Assembly (NCBI GenBank): GCA_050250695.1
Contig: JBFWOE010000077.1
Span: 1-13,870, forward strand
Direction of reading: 5' to 3'
Origin: Ga0077527 sp050250695
Lineage (GTDB): Bacteria; Pseudomonadota; Gammaproteobacteria; Burkholderiales; SG8-41
Length of the DNA stretch: 13,870 bases
The notes under the pieces were generated by a model, which was not told where the DNA came from, made no database searches, and saw only the letters and a program-made list of their open reading frames with translations. Both the position numbers and the translations under genes were made by a program. Positions 1-6,042 of this stretch are shown one piece after another. Every line of letters begins with the position of its first letter. Within the stretch, counting starts at the first letter, position 1.

Positions 1-437
1 CGGAAAAATATGCTGGCCGCCCCATGGCCGAATTGCCAATGTTGTTCCAGCGCATTCTGCAAAATGCCATCCGCGATCATTTCCGCCGCCAGAAGGTACG
101 ATCGGCGTGGGTCATGCCTCTGGGCTCGCTGTTCGGACCCGAGGCGGACGAAGACCATGACCCCTTGGACACCCTCGAAATAACCAGTGGCTCCAAACTC
201 GCTTCACGCCCGGCCGAGCAACTTGAGCAAAAACAAGTACTTGATATCATTGAAAAAGCCATTGCCGCACTGCCCTTGCGTCAACGTCAGGCATTCATCT
301 TGCGTTATTGGGAAGAACTTGACGTTGCCGAGGCGGCAAAGGCAATGGGGTGCTCGGAGGGCAGCGTAAAAACGCATTGCTCCCGGGCTACGCATGCTTT
401 GGGAATACTGCTTAAAAAACAGGGAATTGAGTTATGA
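1..437 (+). CDS. ECF-like RNA polymerase sigma factor, 5'-truncated by window edge
   Basis: C-terminal part of a sigma-70 family factor that directs RNA polymerase to specific promoters. The frame is open from base 3 to the window edge, and the residues before the ATG at 24 (EKYAGRP) fit the family, so that ATG is internal and the true start lies upstream. The segment LFQRILQNAIRDHFRRQ matches the end of region 2 (-10 recognition). An acidic linker follows. The end, roughly the last 60 residues, is region 4: LPLRQRQAFILRYWEEL and then a helix-turn-helix CSEGSVKTHCSRA that would contact the -35 element. The stop overlaps the next start as ATGA, so the DUF3619 gene is translationally coupled to it. 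The sigma factor call is firm; the regulon is unknown. Confidence 0.9.
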   Translation, partial: EKYAGRPMAELPMLFQRILQNAIRDHFRRQKVRSAWVMPLGSLFGPEADEDHDPLDTLEITSGSKLASRPAEQLEQKQVLDIIEKAIAALPLRQRQAFILRYWEELDVAEAAKAMGCSEGSVKTHCSRATHALGILLKKQGIEL

Positions 438-820
438 GTATGCGGGAACGCGAAATTGCGCAAAACATTGTCCGCACGCTTGAAAACGGCACCTTGGATC
501 TGGATCGCGGCATCGTGACTCGACTGGCCGCCGCCCGTGATCAGGCGCTTGCGCACCACGACGCGATGCCGGCATGGTCCATGGCCTGGGCCGGATACGC
601 AAAATCACGCTGGCCTGAACGGCCCGCAAGCGGTCTGCGGCACGCTTTACCCGTGGCAATTCTTATACTCGGCTTGATGGGCATCGTATTCTGGCAATCC
701 GGCAACGGGCGGGGTTATGAACTGGCGGATATCGATGCACGTCTGCTGACCGACGATCTGCCTCTTGATGCCTACCTCGACAAGGGGTTTGATTCATGGC
801 TAAAACGGCAGTCGCGCTGA
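434..820 (+). CDS. DUF3619 family single-span membrane protein
   Basis: A 128-residue protein resembling the DUF3619 family that accompanies this sigma factor in betaproteobacteria; its biochemical role is unknown. Residues 1-69 are polar with many charges (RTLENGTLDLDRGIVTRL). Residues about 70-88 form one hydrophobic span (ALPVAILILGLMGIVFW). The rest (ADIDARLLTDDLPLDAYLDKG) is acidic and probably periplasmic. The start is fixed by the ATGA overlap with the sigma gene. A cytoplasmic segment, one membrane span and an outer domain, coded directly after a sigma factor, is the layout of many anti-sigma factors. That role is inferred from position and topology only. The 3' end overlaps the next gene by 25 bases. 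Confidence 0.8.
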   Translation: MSMREREIAQNIVRTLENGTLDLDRGIVTRLAAARDQALAHHDAMPAWSMAWAGYAKSRWPERPASGLRHALPVAILILGLMGIVFWQSGNGRGYELADIDARLLTDDLPLDAYLDKGFDSWLKRQSR

Positions 821-1266
821 TCATCTGGCTATGCTTCTCGCTCAACGCCGTCGCAGCCCAGCCATCCGCCAAGCAGTCCGCTAAATCCGCACGGCCGGCC
901 TGGTCGGAGCTTTCGAGCGCGCAACAGCAGATTCTCGCGCCCCTTGCCGCCGATTGGGAAAACATGGATGCCGCGCGGCGCAAAAAATGGGTCAGCGTCG
1001 CCGATCGCTACCCGAAGATGAAACCCGCCGAACAGCAGCGCCTGCAGAAACGCATGAAAGCATGGGCGGCACTGACGCCCAAACAGCGGCAGGAAGCGCG
1101 TGCGCGATATCAACGCATCAAAAAACTCACCCCGGCACAACGCCGCGAAATGTCAAAGCAGTGGCAGGCCTACCGGCGCTCCCTGGCCCAGCCGGAAACA
1201 CAGTTTGATCCTCCGGTGGGCGAACTGATCAACCCGGCCCCAGCAACGCCCGCAGAACAGCAGTGA
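796..1266 (+). CDS. DUF3106 family secreted protein
   Basis: A 156-residue protein with a signal peptide (hydrophobic stretch and NAVAA, probable cleavage after residue 21), so a periplasmic location is likely. The mature part is basic, helical and repetitive, with recurring W-x-x-L, LTPKQRQEARARY and LTPAQRREMSKQW units typical of DUF3106. The proline-rich tail has no recognisable domain. A strong ribosome binding site AAGGGG lies at 782-787, 8 bases before the ATG, and supports this start although it overlaps the DUF3619 gene by 25 bases. Short LTP..R repeats of this kind recall Spy/CpxP-like LTxxQ periplasmic proteins, but I see no more than that likeness. Function unknown. Confidence 0.82.
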   Translation: MAKTAVALIIWLCFSLNAVAAQPSAKQSAKSARPAWSELSSAQQQILAPLAADWENMDAARRKKWVSVADRYPKMKPAEQQRLQKRMKAWAALTPKQRQEARARYQRIKKLTPAQRREMSKQWQAYRRSLAQPETQFDPPVGELINPAPATPAEQQ

Positions 1267-1682
1267 CCGGAAACGCGCGGACGCCGACACTGGCAAAGAG
1301 GCTGCTCTGCCTGGTCTACGATACCCTGCTGCTCATCGCATTGCTGCTCTTCGCAGGCGGCATTGCCACGGCACTGGCGCAACTGGTCAGCCCGGACAAT
1401 ACCCGCCTGATCACCCAGGCGACCATCTTGACGGTATGTCCCTGCTATTTTGTGTGGCAATGGCTGCATGGAGGGCAGACCTTGCCGATGAAAACCTGGC
1501 GCATCCGCCTCGAATCAGCCAATGGCCGCCCCGTTACACCGGCGCAGGCTCTGAAGCGCTCCGCATTGGCGACCGCGGGCTACCTCATGCTGGGGGCCAC
1601 CATTTTCTGGGTGACGCTTGATCGGGACCGGCAGTTCCTGCATGACCGGCTGAGCGGTACGCGTCTGGTGCACGGCGACTGA
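1263..1682 (+). CDS. RDD family integral membrane protein
   Basis: A 139-residue membrane protein of the RDD family. Family features visible are an Arg and Asp flanking the first span (AKRLLCLVYDTLLLIALLLF), a second hydrophobic stretch (LTVCPCYFVWQWLHGG), the conserved LPMKTWRIRL segment, a third span (LATAGYLMLGATIFWVTL) and the closing HDRLSGTRLV. It begins with GTG, which overlaps the TGA of the DUF3106 gene as GTGA, so it is coupled to it and is the last gene of the sigma operon. The family has been linked to transport in a few cases, but the substrate here cannot be told. It ends 22 bases from the convergent lptG gene. Confidence 0.88.
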   Translation: MTGNARTPTLAKRLLCLVYDTLLLIALLLFAGGIATALAQLVSPDNTRLITQATILTVCPCYFVWQWLHGGQTLPMKTWRIRLESANGRPVTPAQALKRSALATAGYLMLGATIFWVTLDRDRQFLHDRLSGTRLVHGD

Positions 1683-1704
1683 GTGGGCGGTGTGCCCGCC
1701 GGAT

Positions 1705-2778
1705 TCAGCGCCTTTCCTGCCACCACATCATGGCCAAAGCCGCGCCAAAGAACATGAATATCGGCGCCACAGCGCTGGCGAACGGCGGCCAGTCGTTGAG
1801 CAGGCCGAGATGCCCAAACAGGCGGTTCAGGAAATGAAACGCCAGTCCCAGCATGATTCCCGCAAAAATTTTCGCCCCCACTCCGCTCTGGCGGCTCTGG
1901 AAATAGGCGAATGGCAACGCCAGCAGCATCATCACCAGCACAGCCACCGGATAAAGCAGTTTGGTCCACAGCGCAATTTCGTAGCGCAGCGCCTTCTGCC
2001 GGTTGTCCTTCAAGTGCTGGGAATAGGAATAGAGGCTCCAGGCCGACATCTTCTCGGGTTTGACCAGCAGCACGTTCAGCAGCGCCGGCTCCAGCACGGA
2101 TTGCCAATACAGCTTTTGGTGGGTGCTGACCCGGGTCTTCAGCTGATCGAACGTGGTCTGCGCAACACCCAGCAGTATCCAGCGGTTGCCGCCTTCGTAG
2201 GTCGCGCGCCCGGCCTGGCGCAACACCCGCAACCGGTATTTTTCATCGAACTCGTAAATCCGTATGCCGTGAAGCTCACCTGTAGGCGCGACTTCCGTCA
2301 CGTTGACAAAGGCCGTGCCGTCCTTGATCCACAGCCCCGAGCGGAATTCCTGGGCAACTATTCCCGATATGGCCTGGGAGCGCAAACGCTGCGCAAACTG
2401 TTCTGCCGGCGGCGCGACAAACTCCCCCACGGCAAATGTCATCACACCGAAGACGGCCCCCACCGCACACAGCGCCCCGGCCATCCTGCCCAGCGACACA
2501 CCGGAGGCGCGCATGACGGTGTATTCCGAATTCGCAACGAGCTGCGCCAGTGCGAAAAGGGTGCCGATCAGAGCCGCAATCGGAAACAGTTCGTAGACAT
2601 GGTTGGGCGCCGACAGCAGCACATGGAGCAGGATGTGGCGCAACTGGTAGCCACCCCGGCCGAGATCCTTCATCTGCTCAACGAGATCAAAAAACGCGAA
2701 CAGCATGAGCAGCGCGACAAATACTAGCATCGTCGCCATCACGACCTCGCGCGCGACATAACTTCTCAGTGTTCTCAC
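1705..2778 (-). CDS. lptG: LPS export permease LptG
   Basis: Inner-membrane permease subunit of the LptB2FGC exporter, which extracts lipopolysaccharide from the inner membrane and pushes it across the periplasmic bridge to LptD/E. The 357-residue protein has the family layout: an N-terminal span (ATMLVFVALLMLFAFFDLV), a second and third span around LIGTLFALAQLVA, a large periplasmic beta-jellyroll in the middle (IRIYEFDEKYRLRVLRQA, WILLGVAQTTFD), and three C-terminal spans ending in FMFFGAALAMMWW. The start chosen is GTG at 2778 (VRTLRSYVAREV), which overlaps the lptF stop as GTGA. The frame stays open upstream, but the homology begins here. lptG is downstream of lptF in the same operon, as in most proteobacteria. 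Confidence 0.95.
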   Translation of the reverse strand: MRTLRSYVAREVVMATMLVFVALLMLFAFFDLVEQMKDLGRGGYQLRHILLHVLLSAPNHVYELFPIAALIGTLFALAQLVANSEYTVMRASGVSLGRMAGALCAVGAVFGVMTFAVGEFVAPPAEQFAQRLRSQAISGIVAQEFRSGLWIKDGTAFVNVTEVAPTGELHGIRIYEFDEKYRLRVLRQAGRATYEGGNRWILLGVAQTTFDQLKTRVSTHQKLYWQSVLEPALLNVLLVKPEKMSAWSLYSYSQHLKDNRQKALRYEIALWTKLLYPVAVLVMMLLALPFAYFQSRQSGVGAKIFAGIMLGLAFHFLNRLFGHLGLLNDWPPFASAVAPIFMFFGAALAMMWWQERR

Positions 2779-3854
2779 CGGAACATCCGCCACAACGAGA
2801 ACACGGTCAGGCGCCGGTAAAACATCGCCAGCAGCAGCAGCAGCATCAGGGCATGGACACCCCACGTCCCCGTCAAGACATCTACCCTCGACTGCGCAAT
2901 CGCCGCCTGCATGATCGACAGCATGTTGCTGTAAATCATGTACACGAGTAATGCGAGCACTATGTTCATGGATCGCCCCGCGCGCGGATTCACGAACGAC
3001 AGCGGTATCGCCAGCAGGCACAGGATCAGCGCGCTGGCCGGCAGCCCGATTCTCCAGGACAACTCGCCGAGATTGCGCGGCACGGGATCCCGCAGCAGGT
3101 TCCATGTCGGCAGGGTTTTGGTGGTTGGCGCCCGAATCGTGGATTCGACCGTCTCGATGCGCATGGCGTAACGCTCGAATTCGAATATCTTGTACTCGGG
3201 CGAGCCCGGCATGCCTTCGTAACGCCGGCCGTTCGACAACACCAGGAAGCGGTCGCCATTGGCGGCGGTTTCCTGAAATCCGCTCTGTGCCACCATGACG
3301 CCCAGCTGGCCGTGCTGCGTCGAGCTGACAAACACGTTCGCCACCAGATTCTGCCTACCGGCAACCTCCTCGACCAGGTAAACCCGATCGGCCCGCCTCG
3401 ACTCGTGAAATACACCCGGCGTCACCTGCGCGACATCATCACGGCTGTCCATCTGCCTGCGGAATTCTTCCGCCTTTTCCACGGCCCAGGGCGAGAGCAG
3501 CAGCGACAGCAGGGCAATCGTCAGCACCAGCGGGATCGCGAATGTCAGGACCGGCCGGATCCAGCGATTCAGGCCCTGCCCGCACGAAAACCAGACCACC
3601 ATCTCCGAATCCCGGTAACTGCGGGTCAAAGTCATCAGCACGGCAATGAACAGCGTCACCGACAGCAGGATCGGCAGATAACCGACCAGCGTGAAGCCGA
3701 GCAGTGCGACCACGCCGGTGGAAGTGATCATCCCGCTGGCCGCCTGCCCGAGCAGGCGTATCAACTGGGTGGTCACGGTAATTCCCAGCAGCACCAGGAA
3801 CGTGGCGACTGCCGACGTGGTGAGCTCGCGCAGCAATGCAGCCCGAAAAATCAT
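2775..3854 (-). CDS. lptF: LPS export permease LptF
   Basis: Partner permease of LptG in the LPS exporter. The 359-residue protein has N-terminal spans (TSAVATFLVLLGITVTTQLI, GYLPILLSVTLFIAVLMTL), a periplasmic jellyroll (VFVSSTQHGQLGVMVAQSG through YKIFEFERYAMRI) and three C-terminal spans; LSWRIGLPASALILCLLAIP with SFVNPRAGRS is characteristic. The start is placed at the ATG at 3854 (MIFRAALLRELTTSAV), where family similarity begins. An upstream in-frame ATG at 3947 would add 31 residues of unlike composition and is not favoured. No good Shine-Dalgarno sequence precedes 3854, so the start is the least certain part. Transcription is divergent from pepA. Confidence 0.95.
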   Translation of the reverse strand: MIFRAALLRELTTSAVATFLVLLGITVTTQLIRLLGQAASGMITSTGVVALLGFTLVGYLPILLSVTLFIAVLMTLTRSYRDSEMVVWFSCGQGLNRWIRPVLTFAIPLVLTIALLSLLLSPWAVEKAEEFRRQMDSRDDVAQVTPGVFHESRRADRVYLVEEVAGRQNLVANVFVSSTQHGQLGVMVAQSGFQETAANGDRFLVLSNGRRYEGMPGSPEYKIFEFERYAMRIETVESTIRAPTTKTLPTWNLLRDPVPRNLGELSWRIGLPASALILCLLAIPLSFVNPRAGRSMNIVLALLVYMIYSNMLSIMQAAIAQSRVDVLTGTWGVHALMLLLLLAMFYRRLTVFSLWRMFR

Positions 3855-4027
3855 GCCGGCATTTTGCTTTTTGAATGGAACCCGAAGATAATCAACTGCC
3901 GCGGTCGGACGCCGGCAAATACCGGTTTTTTTCGTGAAGGCCGGCAACGCTCATGACGGCCTGATTCTCGCAATACGACCGCCATTCATGTTCTTGACAG
4001 GCTCGCTACGAGCATAGGAGTTGACGC
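3855..4027. promoter_or_regulatory. Divergent lptF / pepA control region
   Basis: These 173 bases separate the lptF and pepA starts and must hold both promoters unless the genes are read from elsewhere. On the plus strand there is a perfect -35-like TTGACA at 3994-3999, but no convincing -10 box 16-18 bases further on. Directly after it lies the perfect inverted repeat GCTCG-cta-CGAGC (4001-4013). A small stem with seven Ts (3911-3932) points along the plus strand. I could not identify a confident lptF promoter on the minus strand. Confidence 0.5.
4016..4020 (+). promoter_or_regulatory. Ribosome binding site of pepA
   Basis: AGGAG lies 7 bases upstream of the GTG at 4028. This strong Shine-Dalgarno match decides the non-ATG start of pepA. 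Confidence 0.8.
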
Positions 4028-5518
4028 GTGGAATTTAGCATAAAACCAGTCGTTCCGGGACGGACGGCAACAGGCTGCGCCGTAGTCGGCGTGTACGCGG
4101 AGAAAAAGCTCGCAGCATCAGCCATTGCACTGGACAAGGCGGCAAAAGGCTACCTTGGACGAATACTTGGGCGCGGCGACATGACAGGCCGTCTTGGCAC
4201 CACCCTGATGCTGCACGATGTGCCCGGCGTGGCCAGCGTGCGCATACTGCTCGTCGGCCTCGGTCCGAAAGCGGAGTTCGCCGACAAACAGTTCCGCCGT
4301 TCCGTCGCCGCCGCAGTGGAAGCACTGGCCAAGTCAGGCGCGGACGACGCTGAACTGCACTTGACCGAACTGCCGGTCGGACGCCGCGATATCGCGTGGC
4401 GCACGATGCAGGCCGCGCGCGCGGCACGGGAGACGCTTTATCGTTTTGAACGGATGAAAAGCAGCCCGGCGAAGGACGTGCCCCTGCTGCGACGCGTCGT
4501 GCTGGCAACGCAGAAAGGCGAAGCCAGTCGCGCTGCGCAGGGCCTGGCGCAGGGCCTGGCGCTGGCGCACGGCATCAGCCTCGCACGCGACCTGGGCAAT
4601 CTCCCCGGCAATATCTGCACCCCAGCCTATCTGGCCGACGAAGCGCGCAAACTGGCCAGGCATTACCGGTTGAAAATCCAGGTACTCGAACGAGCCGACA
4701 TGGAAAAACTCGGCATGAATACCCTGCTCTCGGTAGCCGCGGGCAGCAGCCAGCCGCCGAAGCTGATCGTCCTCGAATACCGCGCCGGCGCAAAAAGCCG
4801 GAAACCGGTGGTGCTGGTTGGCAAAGGCGTGACCTTCGATACGGGGGGAATCTCGCTGAAACCGGCGCCGGAAATGGACGAGATGAAGTACGACATGAGC
4901 GGTGCCGGCAGCGTGCTGGGTACGATCAAGGCGGTGGCCGAAATGAAACTGCCCGTGAACCTGGTTGGCATCATCCCCGCGACCGAGAACATGCCCGGAG
5001 GCCGCGCCACCAAACCCGGCGATATCGTCACCAGCATGTCGGGCCAGACCGTCGAGATCCTCAACACCGACGCCGAAGGCAGGCTGATCCTGTGCGACGC
5101 GCTGACCTATGCCGAACGCTACGATCCGGCCGCGGTTATCGACATCGCCACCCTCACCGGCGCCTGCGTCATCGCGCTCGGCCATGTCGTCAGCGGACTG
5201 TTCACCAATGACGACGCCCTGGCGCGGGAAGTCCTCGCTGCCGGAGAGCTGTCTGGAGACGGCGCGTGGCATTTGCCGCTGCACGATGAATACCAGGACC
5301 AGCTGCGCAGCAATTTCGCCGACTTCGCCAACATCGGCGGCCGCCCCGCCGGAGCGGTGACTGCCGCGTGTTTCCTGTCTCGATTCACGAAAAAATACAA
5401 ATGGGTTCATCTTGACGTCGCGGGCACCGCCTGGAAATCGGGCAAGGACAAGGGCTCAACCGGACGGCCCGTGCCTCTGCTGACGCAGCTCATGATCAAC
5501 CGGGCCGGCAAGCGCTAA
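4028..5518 (+). CDS. pepA: Leucyl aminopeptidase PepA (peptidase M17)
   Basis: Cytosolic, two-metal aminopeptidase that removes N-terminal residues from peptides. In E. coli PepA also binds DNA in Xer recombination and pyrimidine regulation; whether it does so here is unknown. The 496-residue protein has an N-terminal macro-like domain (to about residue 170) and the C-terminal catalytic domain. Visible active-site residues are K266 and D271 in VGKGVTFDTGGISLKP, D289 in KYDMSGAGS, and D348, E350 and R352 in the signature NTDAEGRLIL. All sit four positions before their E. coli PepA counterparts, so the fold is complete. It starts at GTG behind AGGAG. holC follows after 13 bases, the usual proteobacterial pepA-holC-valS order. 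Confidence 0.97.
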   Translation: MEFSIKPVVPGRTATGCAVVGVYAEKKLAASAIALDKAAKGYLGRILGRGDMTGRLGTTLMLHDVPGVASVRILLVGLGPKAEFADKQFRRSVAAAVEALAKSGADDAELHLTELPVGRRDIAWRTMQAARAARETLYRFERMKSSPAKDVPLLRRVVLATQKGEASRAAQGLAQGLALAHGISLARDLGNLPGNICTPAYLADEARKLARHYRLKIQVLERADMEKLGMNTLLSVAAGSSQPPKLIVLEYRAGAKSRKPVVLVGKGVTFDTGGISLKPAPEMDEMKYDMSGAGSVLGTIKAVAEMKLPVNLVGIIPATENMPGGRATKPGDIVTSMSGQTVEILNTDAEGRLILCDALTYAERYDPAAVIDIATLTGACVIALGHVVSGLFTNDDALAREVLAAGELSGDGAWHLPLHDEYQDQLRSNFADFANIGGRPAGAVTAACFLSRFTKKYKWVHLDVAGTAWKSGKDKGSTGRPVPLLTQLMINRAGKR

Positions 5519-5531
5519 GTGCGTCCGGACG

Positions 5532-5963
5532 ATGACCCAGATCGATTTTTATACGCAGGCCGAAGACAAATTGCATACCGCCTGCCGGCTCGTGGCGAAA
5601 GCACTTGCACTGGGACTGAAGGTCACGATCTTCTGTCCCGACAGGGAAGCGGCATCCCGGCTGGATCGCCTGCTGTGGGCTGTCCCGGCCACCGGTTTCA
5701 TGCCGCATTGCCGGCCCGATGACGCCCTGGCTCCGCTGACGCCGGTGCTGATCGACACCACCGGCGATGCCAGGGACCATGACGAGGTGCTGATCAACCT
5801 GCATACGGAATGGCCGGTAAATTTCAGCCGCTTCCAGCGACTCGCGGAAATCGTCAGCAGCGACGATGACGACCGTGCCGCGGCACGCGGGCGTTACAAA
5901 TTTTATCGCGACCGCGGTTATGCGATTCGCACACACGATCTGGCAGACCGGTCGCCGAAGTAA
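5532..5963 (+). CDS. holC: DNA polymerase III subunit chi
   Basis: Chi subunit of the Pol III clamp-loader complex; with psi it links the loader to single-strand binding protein on the lagging strand. The 143-residue length is close to E. coli HolC (147). Family marks are the opening IDFYTQAEDKLHTACRLVAKA, the mid-region LDRLLWAVPATGFMPHC, the stretch PVLIDTTGD, EVLINLHTEWP, FQRLAEIVSSDD and the end GRYKFYRDRGYAIRTHDL. The ATG follows pepA by 13 bases without a clear Shine-Dalgarno sequence, so it is probably co-transcribed with pepA. A 79-base gap separates it from valS. Confidence 0.95.
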   Translation: MTQIDFYTQAEDKLHTACRLVAKALALGLKVTIFCPDREAASRLDRLLWAVPATGFMPHCRPDDALAPLTPVLIDTTGDARDHDEVLINLHTEWPVNFSRFQRLAEIVSSDDDDRAAARGRYKFYRDRGYAIRTHDLADRSPK

Positions 5964-6002
5964 CCCGGTGCACGGGATTTACGGCTGGAAAATCCGCGCC
6001 GG

Positions 6003-6032
6003 TTGAATCCTGCACGACCCCTCCGTTACCAT
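6003..6032 (+). promoter_or_regulatory. Candidate promoter before the long valS ORF
   Basis: TTGAAT (6003-6008) and TACCAT (6027-6032) are separated by 18 bases, each matching four of six consensus bases. The start codon at 6043 lies only 10 bases past the -10 box, so any mRNA from it would have almost no leader. No Shine-Dalgarno sequence is seen. Read-through from pepA-holC is an alternative. Confidence 0.35.
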
Positions 6033-6042
6033 CAGTGCAGCC

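Noticed and set aside
24..26. ATG at base 24 as the start of the sigma factor gene
   Set aside because: The frame is open to the window edge and the residues just before it continue the sigma region 2 pattern, so the gene begins outside the window.
1686..1700. Small GC hairpin (GGCGG / CCGCC) in the 22-base gap between RDD and lptG as a bidirectional terminator
   Set aside because: The stem is only five pairs and neither side has a T-run; in such GC-rich DNA it may be chance.
1690..2727. A 345-codon plus-strand frame opposite lptG
   Set aside because: The translation is rich in Gln, His and Arg, typical of an antisense shadow, while lptG on the other strand has clear family features.
4334..5410. 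A 358-codon minus-strand frame opposite pepA
   Set aside because: It is an antisense shadow of pepA, whose catalytic motifs are intact; no domain or ribosome binding site is seen.
5964..5995. Possible terminator after holC (CCCG...CGGG and GGATTT...AAATCC repeats)
   Set aside because: The stems are 4 and 6 pairs, they overlap each other, and no T-run follows. Read-through into valS is more likely.
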